Origin: Diphasiastrum complanatum
Lineage: Eukaryota; Streptophyta; Lycopodiopsida; Lycopodiales; Lycopodiaceae
NCBI GenBank assembly: GCA_029204225.1
Contig: CM055094.1
Coordinates: 22,818,657 to 22,878,656 of the forward strand
DNA: 60,000 nucleotides
Direction of reading: 5' to 3'
This document shows, one piece after another, positions 32,797-59,019 of the stretch. The translations under genes and the position numbers were made by a program. Each line of letters begins with the position of its first letter. Within the stretch, counting starts at the first letter, position 1. The notes beneath the pieces were generated by a model. It saw only the letters and a list, made by a program, of their open reading frames with translations. It had not been told where the DNA came from and ran no database searches.

Positions 32797-34020
32797 CTAA
32801 AAAGTTATCAACTTGGCTTGATCATTTGAACTTGACCATGATAAGATCTCTTTGACACAAATCTTTTCCAAATGCCTTTGAAAAATATTCCACCAAACTG
32901 CCACTATGACAATGTACCTCCTGCATGTCTGATGTCGATCCTGGGATTGCAAAGTCCACATGCATGAAGTTGGCTGCACCAAAATCTGAAAAATCCGAGG
33001 CCTTCAAGACCCATAATGACCACAAAGATCAAATAGATCAAGATAATACCTTGAGCAATATTCAAGGTTAAGCACACTAGCTTCATTAGTCCAAACACTA
33101 TGAACTCTATCCAAAATGGATCTAGTCTTGAAACCATACTCTAACTTGATCAAATTGAGGCTAAATACTTTCTTAAGGATGTACTGAGTGTCCTCATTGG
33201 ATGTTTCACTTACTCTCAAAAGAAATTCACAATATGCCTCAAAACATAAAAAAAACTCTTGTTTTCAAACTACGAGTACTAAACTCATACTTGCTCTTAC
33301 TCAATTTAAGAAATGATGGTACAATATCTTGCTTTCTAGATGTTTGGGAAACATAATCAAGTCACCAATGACAAGAATTAATATCAAACTAAAGACTTCA
33401 TTCAAAACTAGAATAGTCTTACTTGATCTTTGAGATAAGCAAATCTCAACTAAGCAAGATATATCATCAATAAAAGAAAGATAACCATAGGTGAGTAGAA
33501 TAGAATGAATACCACCTTCACTTATCCTTTCTTTTCCATGAAATAAGATCAACAAGGACTCGGCCTTGTACAATAAAGAAGATCTTCTTGGACATGCATG
33601 TTGAGGATACTCCTCCTCCATCACAACTTGATTACTCACCATAGCAATGACTTGTGATGCACTTAGAGACACTATGCTCTCGGCCACTTCCAAGATAGAA
33701 AATAGATCTTCAAAATAAACAACTTCTCCATGCTCAAACACCTTCGAGATAGAGAGTGTAAAGGCTATGTAGCCTTCCTTGGTGGATAAGCATCCAACCA
33801 TGATCCATAGACTAGGATCATCATCCTTCTTTCCTTCCAAGAAACCACATGCAAAGCAATAATCTTCAAGAACACTAAGGTACACAACCTTAGGCTTATA
33901 ACTGAACAAGACTCCATATAGTGCACTCCTTCCATTAGCTCCATAACTCCATAAAGTTTTGCATGATGGAACATACACATGCACCATAAAACTTATGTTC
34001 CATAAAACTTGAAGAGACAA
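32797..34020 (-). pseudogene. Copia 5 RNase H end and integrase C-terminal remnant
   Basis: The frame 33301-34020 reads LFSYKPKVVYLSVLEDYCFA, KKDDDPSLWIMVGCLSTKEG and HGEVVYFED. These correspond, with many changes, to the integrase C-terminal block of copia 1 and 4. The short frames between 32797 and 33220 include a tail (QRDLIMVKFK) that fits the end of the polyprotein only loosely. The RT is missing between the two. Confidence 0.6.
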
Positions 34021-34032
34021 GACATAGCCAAA

Positions 34033-34647
34033 TCATATGTAACTTGTGGAACCATCAATAGTACATGCAAAGCAAGAGACACCTTGCTTGCTTACTGATA
34101 AAGAAAGATGAACATCCGAATGTTCCAACTCCATAGGATGTTTTGTCTTGGTAGAAGACATCAAATATGGATCCATATGTGATTTTGCCATAGAATAAGC
34201 CACTCTTGGCTTGATCTCCTTGACTATAATAGGCATAGATCTGAAATTGGTAACATGCAACCTCCCATGCCATAACTCCTCCTTGGAAACATAAGTCATC
34301 AATGCAACATCACATGCACTTGCATTTTCATGCACATCTAGCTTAAAAATGCCTCCATATCTAGATCCACATGCAAGGATCTTATCTTCTTTCTTTATGA
34401 GACAACTATTGACATTGAAATGCACTTCAAAACCATCATCTAACAACTTTCCAACACTAATCACATTCTTTGTGAGATTAGGAACATAAAGTACATTGGA
34501 CAGTGTAAAATTCATAGAAGATGCAAGTTTCAAGGAACAACTTCCAACTCCTTCAATTGCACATGCATCACCACCAGCTGTGTATATTGATTTCTTAGGA
34601 TCTAGAACAGATTCAATAAAAACAAAAGAATCTCTGGAGCAACTCAT
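34033..34647 (-). pseudogene. Copia 5 protease end and pre-integrase
   Basis: A 204-codon minus frame starts MSCSRDSFVFIESVLDPKKS, the segment after a copia protease. It continues with LSNVLYVPNLTKNVISVGKL and the start of integrase (HSDVHLSLSVSKQG). It is close in layout to 24844-25311 of copia 4. The upstream DSGA motif and gag have been cut off. Confidence 0.82.
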
Positions 34648-34660
34648 ATGAAAAAAAAAT

Positions 34661-34711
34661 GTAGTCGGACTTCGACTGTTTTTAGGATGCTCATTACTTG
34701 GATTATTTTAA
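34661..34711. repeat. Left copy of a ~50-bp direct repeat (with 41760-41810)
   Basis: The words CGGACTTCGACTGTTTT, AGGAT, CTCATTACTTGGAT and ATTTTAA occur in the same order and spacing at both places, with a few differences. The right copy lies in the presumed LTR of copia 6. The left copy abuts the broken end of copia 5. Confidence 0.8.
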
Positions 34712-34829
34712 GGCTGAGCATGGGAAAAATCTCAAGACCTTAAAGGAAAGGGCAGTTCCCATGTAGCTGACCCATCAGATTCTCTTGAAGCTTTGAACTT
34801 TCCAATTTCGCAGGCAACTATTCCCATTG

Positions 34830-36330
34830 AAGGTCCAAGCTCTTCTACTTTTGACAAACAACGGGCTAGAAGAAGATGATGTTGCACCCTGTTTGTTCCC
34901 TTATTGTAACCTCTTTCTTTGTGCGCACAAGAGTTGTACGTTGTTCGTACATATCGCTCATGTGTGTGCGTCGTGTTCTCCCTTCATCTTCGATTACTCC
35001 CCTCTCGCACAGAATCGATACTATTCAATGGCTTCCTCCTCTGATCCTAGTTGTGAGTGATTGTTGTCTAGTTTTCTCTGAGTTTGGTATAACTGAGCAC
35101 ATAGAGTACTTCAAGTCCCTCTTTCGGCCTTTTCTAGATATGTTCAGTACGACACAACAAAGTCCTGATGTTTTTTATGACCAGTATATCAGATTCAGGG
35201 ATATAGTTAGTATCCCTCCAATCTCTACATCTAATTTGTCATTTATGCATTTCACTGATCTTGTACATACTTTTTCACATTATAATTTGATAAATTTAAG
35301 AATTCCAGTGAATGTAATGTTTGTAATCGGAAATGTTCGTTTTCTAGAGTATCAGACCGGATTTGTGTTTTTCCTTTTGGTACAAATCCTAGTAGAGTCA
35401 GATACTTCAATTTCTGATACTGAGATACCTTCATCCTCCACTACTAAACATTCCATAAAGGATATCAGTCATTTCTTGGTTGATACTCATGATAAATATT
35501 TGAGTGTAGATATTGATATGTTGAGGGATGCTTTCATTGGCTCTAATGTCAATACTGAAGAAAATATTGCTAATGTACATTCTAAAATATTTTTTTGATT
35601 TGCCAAAATATTATATAAATGAAGATGTGTATATTACAATGGCAGATTTATGTGTTTTTTTTCGATTATCATGAGGATGAGTGCTTTGTCTATTGTCAAG
35701 CACCATTACTGAGTTCTCTGACATTGTTGATTTTGAAATTGAAGACTTGGTGCCGGGCATTGACTGTGATGATGAGGAGGGAATTCTGATTAGTGAGGAA
35801 TGTTTGTCCTGGGCCAAATGTTAGTGCTCATGGACAAAGTTTGCCTTCTGATGAGAAATTTATTTCATTCCAAGCCCAGCTGGGATTCCCTCGTCCATCG
35901 GTTGTGAAATTTGCTGATGACTCTTCTTCAATGGGTGGTCACAATATAGATCATCCCGATCTAGTTGCAACAGATAATGTTGAATACGTAAGTTTAAAAG
36001 TTTTACTGTACATTTGTTTATCTGATGCAAATATAGTTTCATTTTTCATTGGTTCTTCCATGTTGTGTATTTCGATGAAATGTTGCCCGTGCTTGCCAAT
36101 GTGACTTCTCCATCCCTTGTGATGACCAAACACTTAGGCTTCCATATGTGTTTTCAAAAAATGATGTATGATCTCTTAGTATGTACTGCACATGTCAAAA
36201 TCGTAATGTCAGTACTAGACTTGGAACAAAATATACTGGTGAATTGAAAGCTGCTCTAAGCATGCATACTAACCGTGCAATGAGTGATGTGATCTTATCT
36301 CCATGCTTTTGATACTGCATCAACAAAATT
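34830..36330 (+). pseudogene. Unrecognised plus-strand coding relic
   Basis: I do not recognise this sequence. A possible start MASSSDPS lies at 35028. A long frame to 35598 contains GITEHIEYFKSLFRPFLDMF and an acidic, serine-rich stretch. Later frames include an acidic stretch (EIEDLVPGIDCDDEEG) and, near 35980, NVEY at a donor-like GTAAGT. Close to the end are CTCQNRN and GELKAALSMHTNRAMSDV. Stops and frame shifts separate these pieces. The composition looks protein-coding, but no family is claimed. Confidence 0.4.
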
Positions 36331-36354
36331 GACACAAGTCTTTTGTAGAGCTCT

Positions 36355-36840
36355 CTAATCAGTATCAAAAAATTTGTCTTTTCTTAATATCTTAATCATA
36401 CTATCAAGCTTTCTCCATACATCAACTTTCAATAATCTTGATTTGCCGGTCACTTCTAAGTCTTCAGTGGCAGCAATGATTTCTTTCCAGACTGAGTGTT
36501 GAATGTTTGAAACCTTACCAGTATGGTTTGATAGGAATCGACATGCTTTTGCTCCTCTGATGCTTGGCTTAGTTGACATATTTCCTAACTTTCCATAAAG
36601 CTTTTCATCTTTTTGTATTTTGACATGTCCCTTATGCAGTCTTGCTTTTGATAAAACATCTTCTAACCGACAAATAGCTTCCTTCGCAACTGATGTAGGC
36701 TTACTATTCCATGCAAAAACTACATGAAGATAAACGAGCTTTTCTATTATCGTAACTTCTGCATGAAGAGTGCAGACATGCACATTTTTCAAGGGAATAG
36801 GCAACACTGGCTTCCAGTTTGGATCTGCATCTTCTCTAGT
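36355..36840 (-). pseudogene. Unrecognised minus-strand exon of about 160 codons
   Basis: The frame reads NWKPVLPIPLKNVHVCTLHA, EKLVYLHVVFAWNSKP and KPSIRGAKACRFLSNHTGKV, and ends KILRKDKFFDTD with a stop at 36355. An acceptor-like AG precedes it near 36840, and no ATG opens it, so it is probably the last exon of a longer gene. The repeated His and Cys residues (VHVCTLHAE) and the basic stretches suggest a nucleic-acid protein. I cannot assign it to a family. Confidence 0.45.
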
Positions 36841-37354
36841 AATTCATGTACTTCTAGTTACATCTTTTGCCATTTTCATGCAGTATAAACAAAGATATTT
36901 AGATGTAGCATTGTGAGAGACATTATACATGCATTTCAATGTCTAAATCACTGTTTAACATACATGGTCACATTTTATGATATATTCTTAGAAAAGGTGA
37001 ATGTTAAAATAATCATAGTACTTAAGTTAGATGAGTCATAGATTGTGAAAGGGTAGAAGATGGAGAGAGTTAGTATAACTCTTATGAATGGTGCACTATC
37101 ACAAACAATGGACCAAGGAGACTTCAAATTCAGTGTCCAGTCTGAAAATGATTAACTAAGTTTTATTCCTTACCTTGGTTCATAATTCATATTTAGCTAA
37201 GTTGGTTTTATTCATTGGACAGGTACCGAAGGAGAATCGCGATATATTATCATGGATATTCTCTAGGACATCTTACCCTCGGATCATCAAGGACCATATG
37301 GAAGGAGGATTTCTCATAGTTCTAGGAGTTGGAGACTTCAAAGTTGAATGGCAC

Positions 37355-38540
37355 TTAGCAGGTGATTTCAATGATTTTATGCATACTTAAGCTCAATGTA
37401 TTACTCTCTGTCTTCAAGTGATATGACCTAGGGATAGGGACTTTTCTAATTCGAACTTGCTTAAAGGCATCCCTAATAAGTTGAAATATTGTTGAATATG
37501 CTTCTCTGCTAATACCGGCAAAATCACAGGCACCCTGAACTATAGTTTTATATAAAATTTTCTGATTGTCTAACATCAAAGTCTGGACTTTACATTGGAA
37601 CTCCTATTGTTCATCATGATACACTCAATGGATTTGTCTGTCAATATTGAGCCCAACGACATTTCGATTGATGCATTGTCCTTTATATTCTGATGAGCTA
37701 CTAATGCAAATCTGCAAAAAAAAAAATCAGATAGTTAGCAGAACAACATAGTAGCAGAAATAAAACCATATGTCACTAATCAAGTTACAAAAAATCAGAG
37801 TATGCTTACTTGAATGCTCGAATTCTTCTGTTTCGATAACCTCCTTCTGAAAGGGTCTGAATATCCTTGTAACTTTCCCGCTTTCACTTCTTACTCCTAG
37901 CCTCCTCCTTCTTAGCCTCTTCCACATCCTTCAGTAATTGCAAGTTTTCCATACGAATAGATTGTAAGATTGATTGCATTAGATCTAGTTCTGATTTGAT
38001 ATCAAACGTTGTCTTCTATAATAAATCATTATTCTTCTGAAATGATTTATTATTCTTCTGTAATGATTCATTATTTCTTTTAAGTTGTTCATTTTTCTCT
38101 AAAGTCTTTTGGACATGACAATCTCTTTTTTGATAAAAAGAGGATATGCGTATCAACTCACATTCTAAAAAGTGAATGTTTTTCATTGAAAACTGATTTT
38201 CATAGTTTTGCAATCTCTCACAATATCCTAATAATCCAGTATGCCCATTGCATATCCATATTACTAGATTAGTTATTGAAAAGAATGTGGGATGAGTCAA
38301 TGTGCTAGGATCTTGAGGATACAATGATCCGTCAGTCCACAAATCCAAGTTCTTTTTGCCTTCTGCCCTATAACGGGAACGATCAGAACTCCTTTGCCTC
38401 CTCGTCTCTGTATAGGTGCCAAATCATTAGGATTGTTATCAGATAAAGCAAGACAAAACAAAATAGTACAAAACAAAACAAAGTACTTATCTTTAATTAT
38501 ATTATATACTCTATCTGATTCAAATTTGGAGATGGCGCTC
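37355..38540 (-). pseudogene. Unrecognised minus-strand coding relic with coiled coil
   Basis: Upstream on the same strand as the exon at 36355-36840, frames read DLWTDGSLYPQDPSTLTHPT and a coiled coil rich in Lys, Asn and Glu (KNEQLKRNNESLQKNNKSF). Further on come KDVEEAKKEEARSKK and, after an intron-like gap with a T-rich acceptor near 37717, FALVAHQNIKDNASIE and GACDFAGISREAYSTIF. Stops and frameshifts break it. It may belong to one gene with the exon at 36355-36840; no function is proposed. Confidence 0.4.
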
Positions 38541-38717
38541 ATATTTTCAGTCCGAGGTGGAGATGGCGCTTATATTTGGAGATGGCGCTCATAATCTTAG
38601 TCCAATGTGAAGATGGCATTCATATTTGGAGATGGCGCTCAAATTTTCATTCCAGTGGAGGGATGTTTTTTTCCCTGATTTGAATTTGTGGATGGCGGTC
38701 ATATTTTCAAATACTGA
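38526..38717 (+). repeat. Short tandem repeat with GGAGATGGCGCTCAT units
   Basis: The word GGAGATGGCGCTCATATTT or a close variant recurs about six times in 190 bp, alternating with a second spacer that contains AGTCC. The period is near 50 bp. Confidence 0.8.
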
Positions 38718-40716
38718 CAAGTTAGACTGTGAACAGTTTCGAGTTGTTAACTGTGACTTTAGACACTATGGTTAGATCATTGGGAGTCGGGGAGGCCTCG
38801 GGAGTGGTGGGGGCAACCAAATAAGCAATATTGTTTTTTTTATTTTGCTATTTTTCTTTATCCTACATGCATTCCTTAAAGGGTCTTTTTGATATTCAGA
38901 ACTTCTCTAATGGCTTTTCCCTTGTGGTCGATAAACTGGTCTTCCACAAAAATGACGTCTCTACTGGTGAACGATTTCTGAGTGTACAGATTGTAGAGCT
39001 TGTATGGCTTGTGATCTGGGGAATAGCTGATGAAGATCGACTTTCTGCTGGTATCATCCAGCTTTCTACTTAGATCAGCAGGGATCTAAGAGTAGGCTCT
39101 GCATCCAAACACTCGAATATGTTTGAGTGATGGTTTCGATCTTGTCCATACCTCGTGAAGGGTTTTTCCATTCAGGGTATTTGTAACAGATCGATTTTAT
39201 AAATAGGCAGCTATAGTAATAGCTTATGCCCAAAATTTCTTTGGAAGAGGTGCATGGGCCAGCGTGCTCTTGGCACTTTCGATGAATGTCTGATCCTTCC
39301 TTTTAGCTACACCTTTGGACTAAGGTGAGTAGCTAGTTGAATATTGTTGTTGTATTCGATTGGCCTTGCAGAAGTCCTTGAATTTGGTGGAGATAAGTAG
39401 TCCCCCTCCATCAGAGCGTAGAGCCTTGATCTTTCTTTGAGTCTAATTTTCAACAGACGCTTTGAACTGTTTGAAGAACTGGAAAGCTTCGAATTTGTTC
39501 TTCAAGAAGTAAGTGACAGTTCTTCAAAAAAAAATCATCAATAAAAGTTAGAAGATAAATGGCTCCTCCTGTCGAAACAGTCTGCATTGGACCACAAATG
39601 TCGCTATGTACAAGATCTAGCAAACCTTTAGAAGAACGTATTGAATCAGAATTGATTGGACTTCTAGCATGCTTGCTGATAATACGGCTTTCACAATGAG
39701 AAGTCGATTTGCTAGTAGAAGAAAGATCTTTTACTAAATTTTGATTCGAAATTTGTTGAATACTATTGAAATTTAAATGGCCTAATCTGAAATGCCAAAT
39801 GATATCAGATGATTCAGAAGTCGAAGTATAAAGAGCTTGACTATTTGTAAAATAAGAGTGACTGAGTTTGTAAAGGTAGCCACATCTTCTACCGAATGCT
39901 AAGACTTTCTTAAATTCGTCAAGAATGTCTATCGAATTCGGCCCTATGACCTAAATCAGTGATTTTGCTTATTGAAAGCAGATTTTAGTAAGATTCGGAA
40001 TGTGAAGAACATTGGACAAAAACTTTACATCAGCTTTTTGGAATTTGACATTGACTGCTCCTGCACCCTCAATAGTATGAAAATTTGTCTCCTAGTTGCA
40101 CAACTCTAAAATGGGTATATGACTTGTAGTCATGGAACCAGTCTCGATGGTGGGCCATGTGGTGTGTTGCACTTGAGTTCAAATACCAGGAATCGATATT
40201 CTGTTGTTCTTCGACTTTGGTCAAGAAGGCAGCTAGCTTCATCTTCCTCTTGTTGGATCGAGTGATTGGTAGTAACAACATTTGCTTGTTGTTGGAACTG
40301 CTGCTTCTTTTCGTTGTTGTATTGCAACGTTCTGCAATCTTTGATAAGGTGACCAGTCCTCTTACAGTACTTGCAGAATAGATTTTGTCTTGGCTGGAAT
40401 GATGAAGACTCTGAAGTTGTTGGTTTGACATAGGCTGCTGCATATTGCTCCTTTTGTCAAGATAATCTGACTATGTGAATCTCTTGGATCTGAACTTCTG
40501 ATTTTTGGAATATAGAGCTTGAGGATCCGATCTTGAGCAAGAGGAGGATGCAGTTCTTCTGATCTCCTCTTGTAGAAGCATATAAATTACTCTTGATAGA
40601 GTGAGATGCTCCTGGGTCGAAATTGCCATGACCAAATTTTCTTAGGCTTCAGGTAGACTCGATAATAGAGTCATAATAGCATCGGAATCTTCTATGACTG
40701 AACCAGTTGTAGTCAT

Positions 40717-40953
40717 CTACTCCATAAGATTTTTGAAAGTGTTGAGATGACTCAAAACACTATCTGCATCAGACATTCTCAAGGTGAAGAATTTCTCCCT
40801 CAAATGAAGTTTGGAGGTGACGTCCCTGATATCATAGAGGGTGGTTGCTAGGATGTCCCATGCATCCTTAGCACTCTGAACAACTCGAATATGGCTGATT
40901 TGAGAGTCTTTGATATTGAGAGTGATCATGGCAAATGTCTTGCCATCTCTCAA
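40717..40953 (-). pseudogene. Copia 6 gag fragment
   Basis: Seventy-eight codons show AMITLNIKDSQISHI, then DAWDILATTLYDIRDVTSKL and LHLREKFFTLRMSDADSVLS. These are features of copia gag proteins of the UBN2 type. The frame ends with a TAG after FKNLME, and the following codons continue in the same style, so the break is a lesion. Confidence 0.82.
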
Positions 40954-41210
40954 TCTTCATCTAGTGATGATGGCTGCATCACGTTCTGGCTTGACCTCTG
41001 TGCCATCAACGATGTCCCACAATTCTTTGGCAAGTAATACTACTTTCATCTTGAACTTTCAGAGATGGTAGTTATCTCCGTCGAATTTGTCAATCAGAGA
41101 TGAACTAGAAGATGGATCCATTCTGGTTGAGCGAGATCGTTGATAGAAACAACGATGTCAGAATACTGTTGGCTACACGCTTGGTCATAAAACGATAGGT
41201 TGTCAGAGAT

Positions 41211-41224
41211 GAGCTCTGATACCA
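41211..41224 (-). promoter_or_regulatory. Copia 6 primer-binding site
   Basis: The minus-strand reading is TGGTATCAGAGCTC, followed outward by an LTR-like TGTCGTAAT. A second near-copy (TGGTATCAGAGTTTC) lies 74 bp further out at 41284-41298, followed by TGTCAGAAATC. One of the two should mark the true LTR edge. Confidence 0.85.
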
Positions 41225-41811
41225 TGTCGTAATATTGTGGGATACTACTATGATATCAGATTAATAGAACCCTGATTATAATAGAAACTCTGATACCATG
41301 TCAGAAATCGAGAGGATGACTGGCAGCGGTTGTCTGAGCGAGCATGGATGTGGGATCGAAAGCGCCACAATTAGATGATGTCGATGTCGAGTTAGTTTGA
41401 GGGTTGATGAAAAGTCGATGAAGTCGAGCAAGTCGACTTGTCGATGGAATTGAAGATGTCGAGTGAGTTGATGAAGTTAAAGTTGAAGTTGATATCGAGT
41501 ATATACATGAGAGAAGTCGAAGTTGATGAAGTCGATGACTTGAAATCGGGTACTTCGATGAAGTCGATGTCAATGGAGTCCGTTGAGTGAGTTGATGAAT
41601 TGAATATACATGGGGAAGTCGGAGTCAAACTTCGGACTTTGATGACTTCAGAAACGATTGAGTCGGATTTTGACAAACCCGAAGTGCGAAAATCCCGAAG
41701 TGCAAAAAGTGCAAAAAATGCAAAAAGTGCGAAGGTGCGAAAAATGCTAAGCTTCGACAACGGACTTCGACTGTTTTCAGGATACTCATTACTTGGATGA
41801 TTTTAAAGTCT
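41225..41811 (-). repeat. Presumed copia 6 5' LTR with GTCGATGAA-rich body
   Basis: The segment from the primer site to about 41811 lacks genes. Its core (41380-41620) is made of short words GTCGA, GATGAAGTC and GTTGATGAA repeated many times. A second simple stretch (41686-41750) repeats AAAAGTGC. The right part ends with the direct repeat shared with 34661-34711, which supports its being an LTR end. Confidence 0.5.
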
Positions 41812-42831
41812 TAGATTAAATTCAAAGATATTATATTAGTGTTTTCCTGTGATTTGACATTTATTTTCTCCTACATTTTTTAACTAGCAAAAGCCTTAGT
41901 CTTGTGTATGTGGGCTAGCCCAATCCAATTACGATATGTAGCCACATGACGCATGGTTCAATCATTTCTCCTTCTAAATCACAATCGACATAGAATAGGT
42001 CGCACCCCACAATAGCACAAATGCTCCTTTAACAAGAGAATATTGTGCCGACCACCATCTCCATCCATTTCAAGAGTTCATGATGCAACAATAACCAAAA
42101 GCCATGTACTACCACCAATTCAAGTTACCAAATCTAGGTGCCAAACCTATAAGTTATCAAGAATATAAAACTACTTCCAATACTTTGTGTACCACAAGCA
42201 CACATGCTCTTGTGAAAAAAATCAAGTTGAATATGTGGGAGGAAAAAGAAATTTACAAACCCATAACGTGTGTGCTATACAAAATAGGAGATTAGGAGGA
42301 GAAACTCCAATAAATGCCCAGATTGAGGAAGAATTGCCAATAGCCTAACACAGCAAGAGGTGGACCTGTTTTCTATATTGATATCAATTGATTGCACTAG
42401 CATCCGTATGTACAAGATTTTTACTAGGCACATTCCCACACCAAATGAGAAAGGTAAGAGTAGATGATCCACTCTCGTTGCATTGACTTCCACAGGCCTG
42501 ATACAAGCACTTCCTCCTAGGGGTTTACATGCCTCCAATTCAATATCTTTTTTGCATGTTTTGTGATAACCACGGGAAAAAAATTCATTTTCCCGCCAGT
42601 AACTGTAGAATACTTTGCATATTTGTTAAGATGCGCTTTTCCAACAGCATGTTGTAATTCTTTACACCGAACCAATCAACTGTAATTATCAAGCTACATA
42701 GTGTTTTAAACACTATATGTATCTAGAAAGCAAATCACAAAAGCAACTGTGGTTCTTACTGCCATTCATAATAATTATTTTCAGGCTATGCTGAGAAAAC
42801 CTGTCAATGTGAGTAGGTGTAAAATTTGCTT
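41812..42831. other. Stretch downstream of the SAP gene, no gene recognised
   Basis: No conserved coding signal was seen. The part next to 42831 should be the 3' untranslated region of the minus-strand SAP gene. Confidence 0.5.
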
Positions 42832-57903
<15,072 letters not shown>

Positions 57904-59019
57904 CTGAAATTAAAAGAAAAACGATCATTTCACCTCTTTTGGACTAGGCTACAGGAAATAATGAACTAAAAGGACTTGATAATAATGGGCACTTATTCAT
58001 CAGATTTATTCGATAAGCAATGGCATGCACTTGTCACTGTGTCACTGCTGCAGACTTTTGCCAAGCGAAAGGAAACACTCAACCGGCTATTACTAAGATA
58101 CACTCTGATATTGGCCTATGGCATACAAAAATTGTACATAAAGATGCATGATAATGAGTTAGAGCACACAGATGTGGATAATAACAACATTATTACTCAT
58201 GAAAATCTCAAAATTTGTTCTCCTACAGAACTGGAAAAACTTTCAAAAGGCAAATGTTGGGGTCCTCTGCACGAGGTGTACTTGAGGAGACAAAAAGAGA
58301 GTATTAGGAAAGAAAAGTAGAGAAGAAAAAAGAGAATAAGAGAAAGATTCTTCATGATTACGCCTGATCTCAGAGGAGATTCATACTAGAGCAACATTTT
58401 TTGACTTCCGTTGTTTCATCTACTCATGATGAAGTAATGACAAAATTGCAAAAGGGGGAAGGCAGAAAAAATGTGAAGGTATATGAGCCTTAACATGGAG
58501 CAGTAGATTCAAAATATGGATGACAAGACAAATTTCCATTTAAAAGAATAGATTAAAATTTGATTGACAAAGCATGAAGATGTGGAAAAAGGTGCAATTA
58601 AAGTTCCAATAAAATGACAAGTTTTTACAATGCACCATTAGACGTTTTGGCCTTTTGTTAAGTTATAGGCCATTTCTGACTCCTACATTGAGCAATGGTT
58701 CACCAGGTATTATTATTCTTCAGTAGAACATGAGCTGAGGCCTTTGGAGCCCTATTCGTAGTAGGATAAAGGCATGAAGTCGAATAGGCCTGAGGCCTCC
58801 TTATTTGATAGCCTGATGGACTAGAGATAAGTTCTTCACTTACTGTAGCTTAGAATAGATTACCTTTCACTACATTTCGTTGTAAATCAACTTGTTATGT
58901 TCATGAAACTTATGGAAACTATTGCATTTTTTGTACTATCATTGTGGTCTTGCACATGACCCACCTTAGAATAGAGTAGTCAACTTTGAGGAAAATATTC
59001 AATTTGCTAGCAATTATTT
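57904..59019. other. Stretch upstream of the SAP exon, no exon recognised
   Basis: The missing 5' exon or exons of the SAP gene should lie here or beyond base 60000. No matching minus-strand coding segment was recognised. The plus frame of 114 codons at 57976-58320 has no known motif. Confidence 0.4.

Larger units (their letters stand above)
31925..34648 (-). mobile_element. Copia 5, truncated (3' LTR, integrase and protease remnants)
   Basis: The 3' LTR (about 31925-32790) begins TGTGAAGAAT on the minus strand after the purine tract TTTTAGGAGGAG. Upstream on the minus strand come a degraded RNase H end, an integrase C-terminal part, and pre-integrase with part of the protease. The reverse transcriptase, gag, primer site and 5' LTR are absent. 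The element stops at 34648, where an unrelated repeat begins. Confidence 0.8.
38830..41224 (-). mobile_element. Copia 6 gag-to-integrase fragment
   Basis: On the minus strand the order is gag (about 41120-40500), zinc-knuckle region, protease remnant (WYLNSSATHHM in place of DSGA, near 40170) and integrase (39960-38880). A primer site follows at the right end. The gag is marked by MITLNIKDSQISHIRVVQSA and LHLREKFFTLRMSD. It differs clearly from copia 1 to 5 and belongs to another lineage. RT and RNase H are missing; the unrecognised sequence of 34.8-38.5 kb lies where they should be. Confidence 0.85.

Noticed and set aside
57976-58320. A 114-codon plus frame as a host gene
   Set aside because: It has no known motif, lies on the strand opposite to the SAP gene and has no supporting splice sites.
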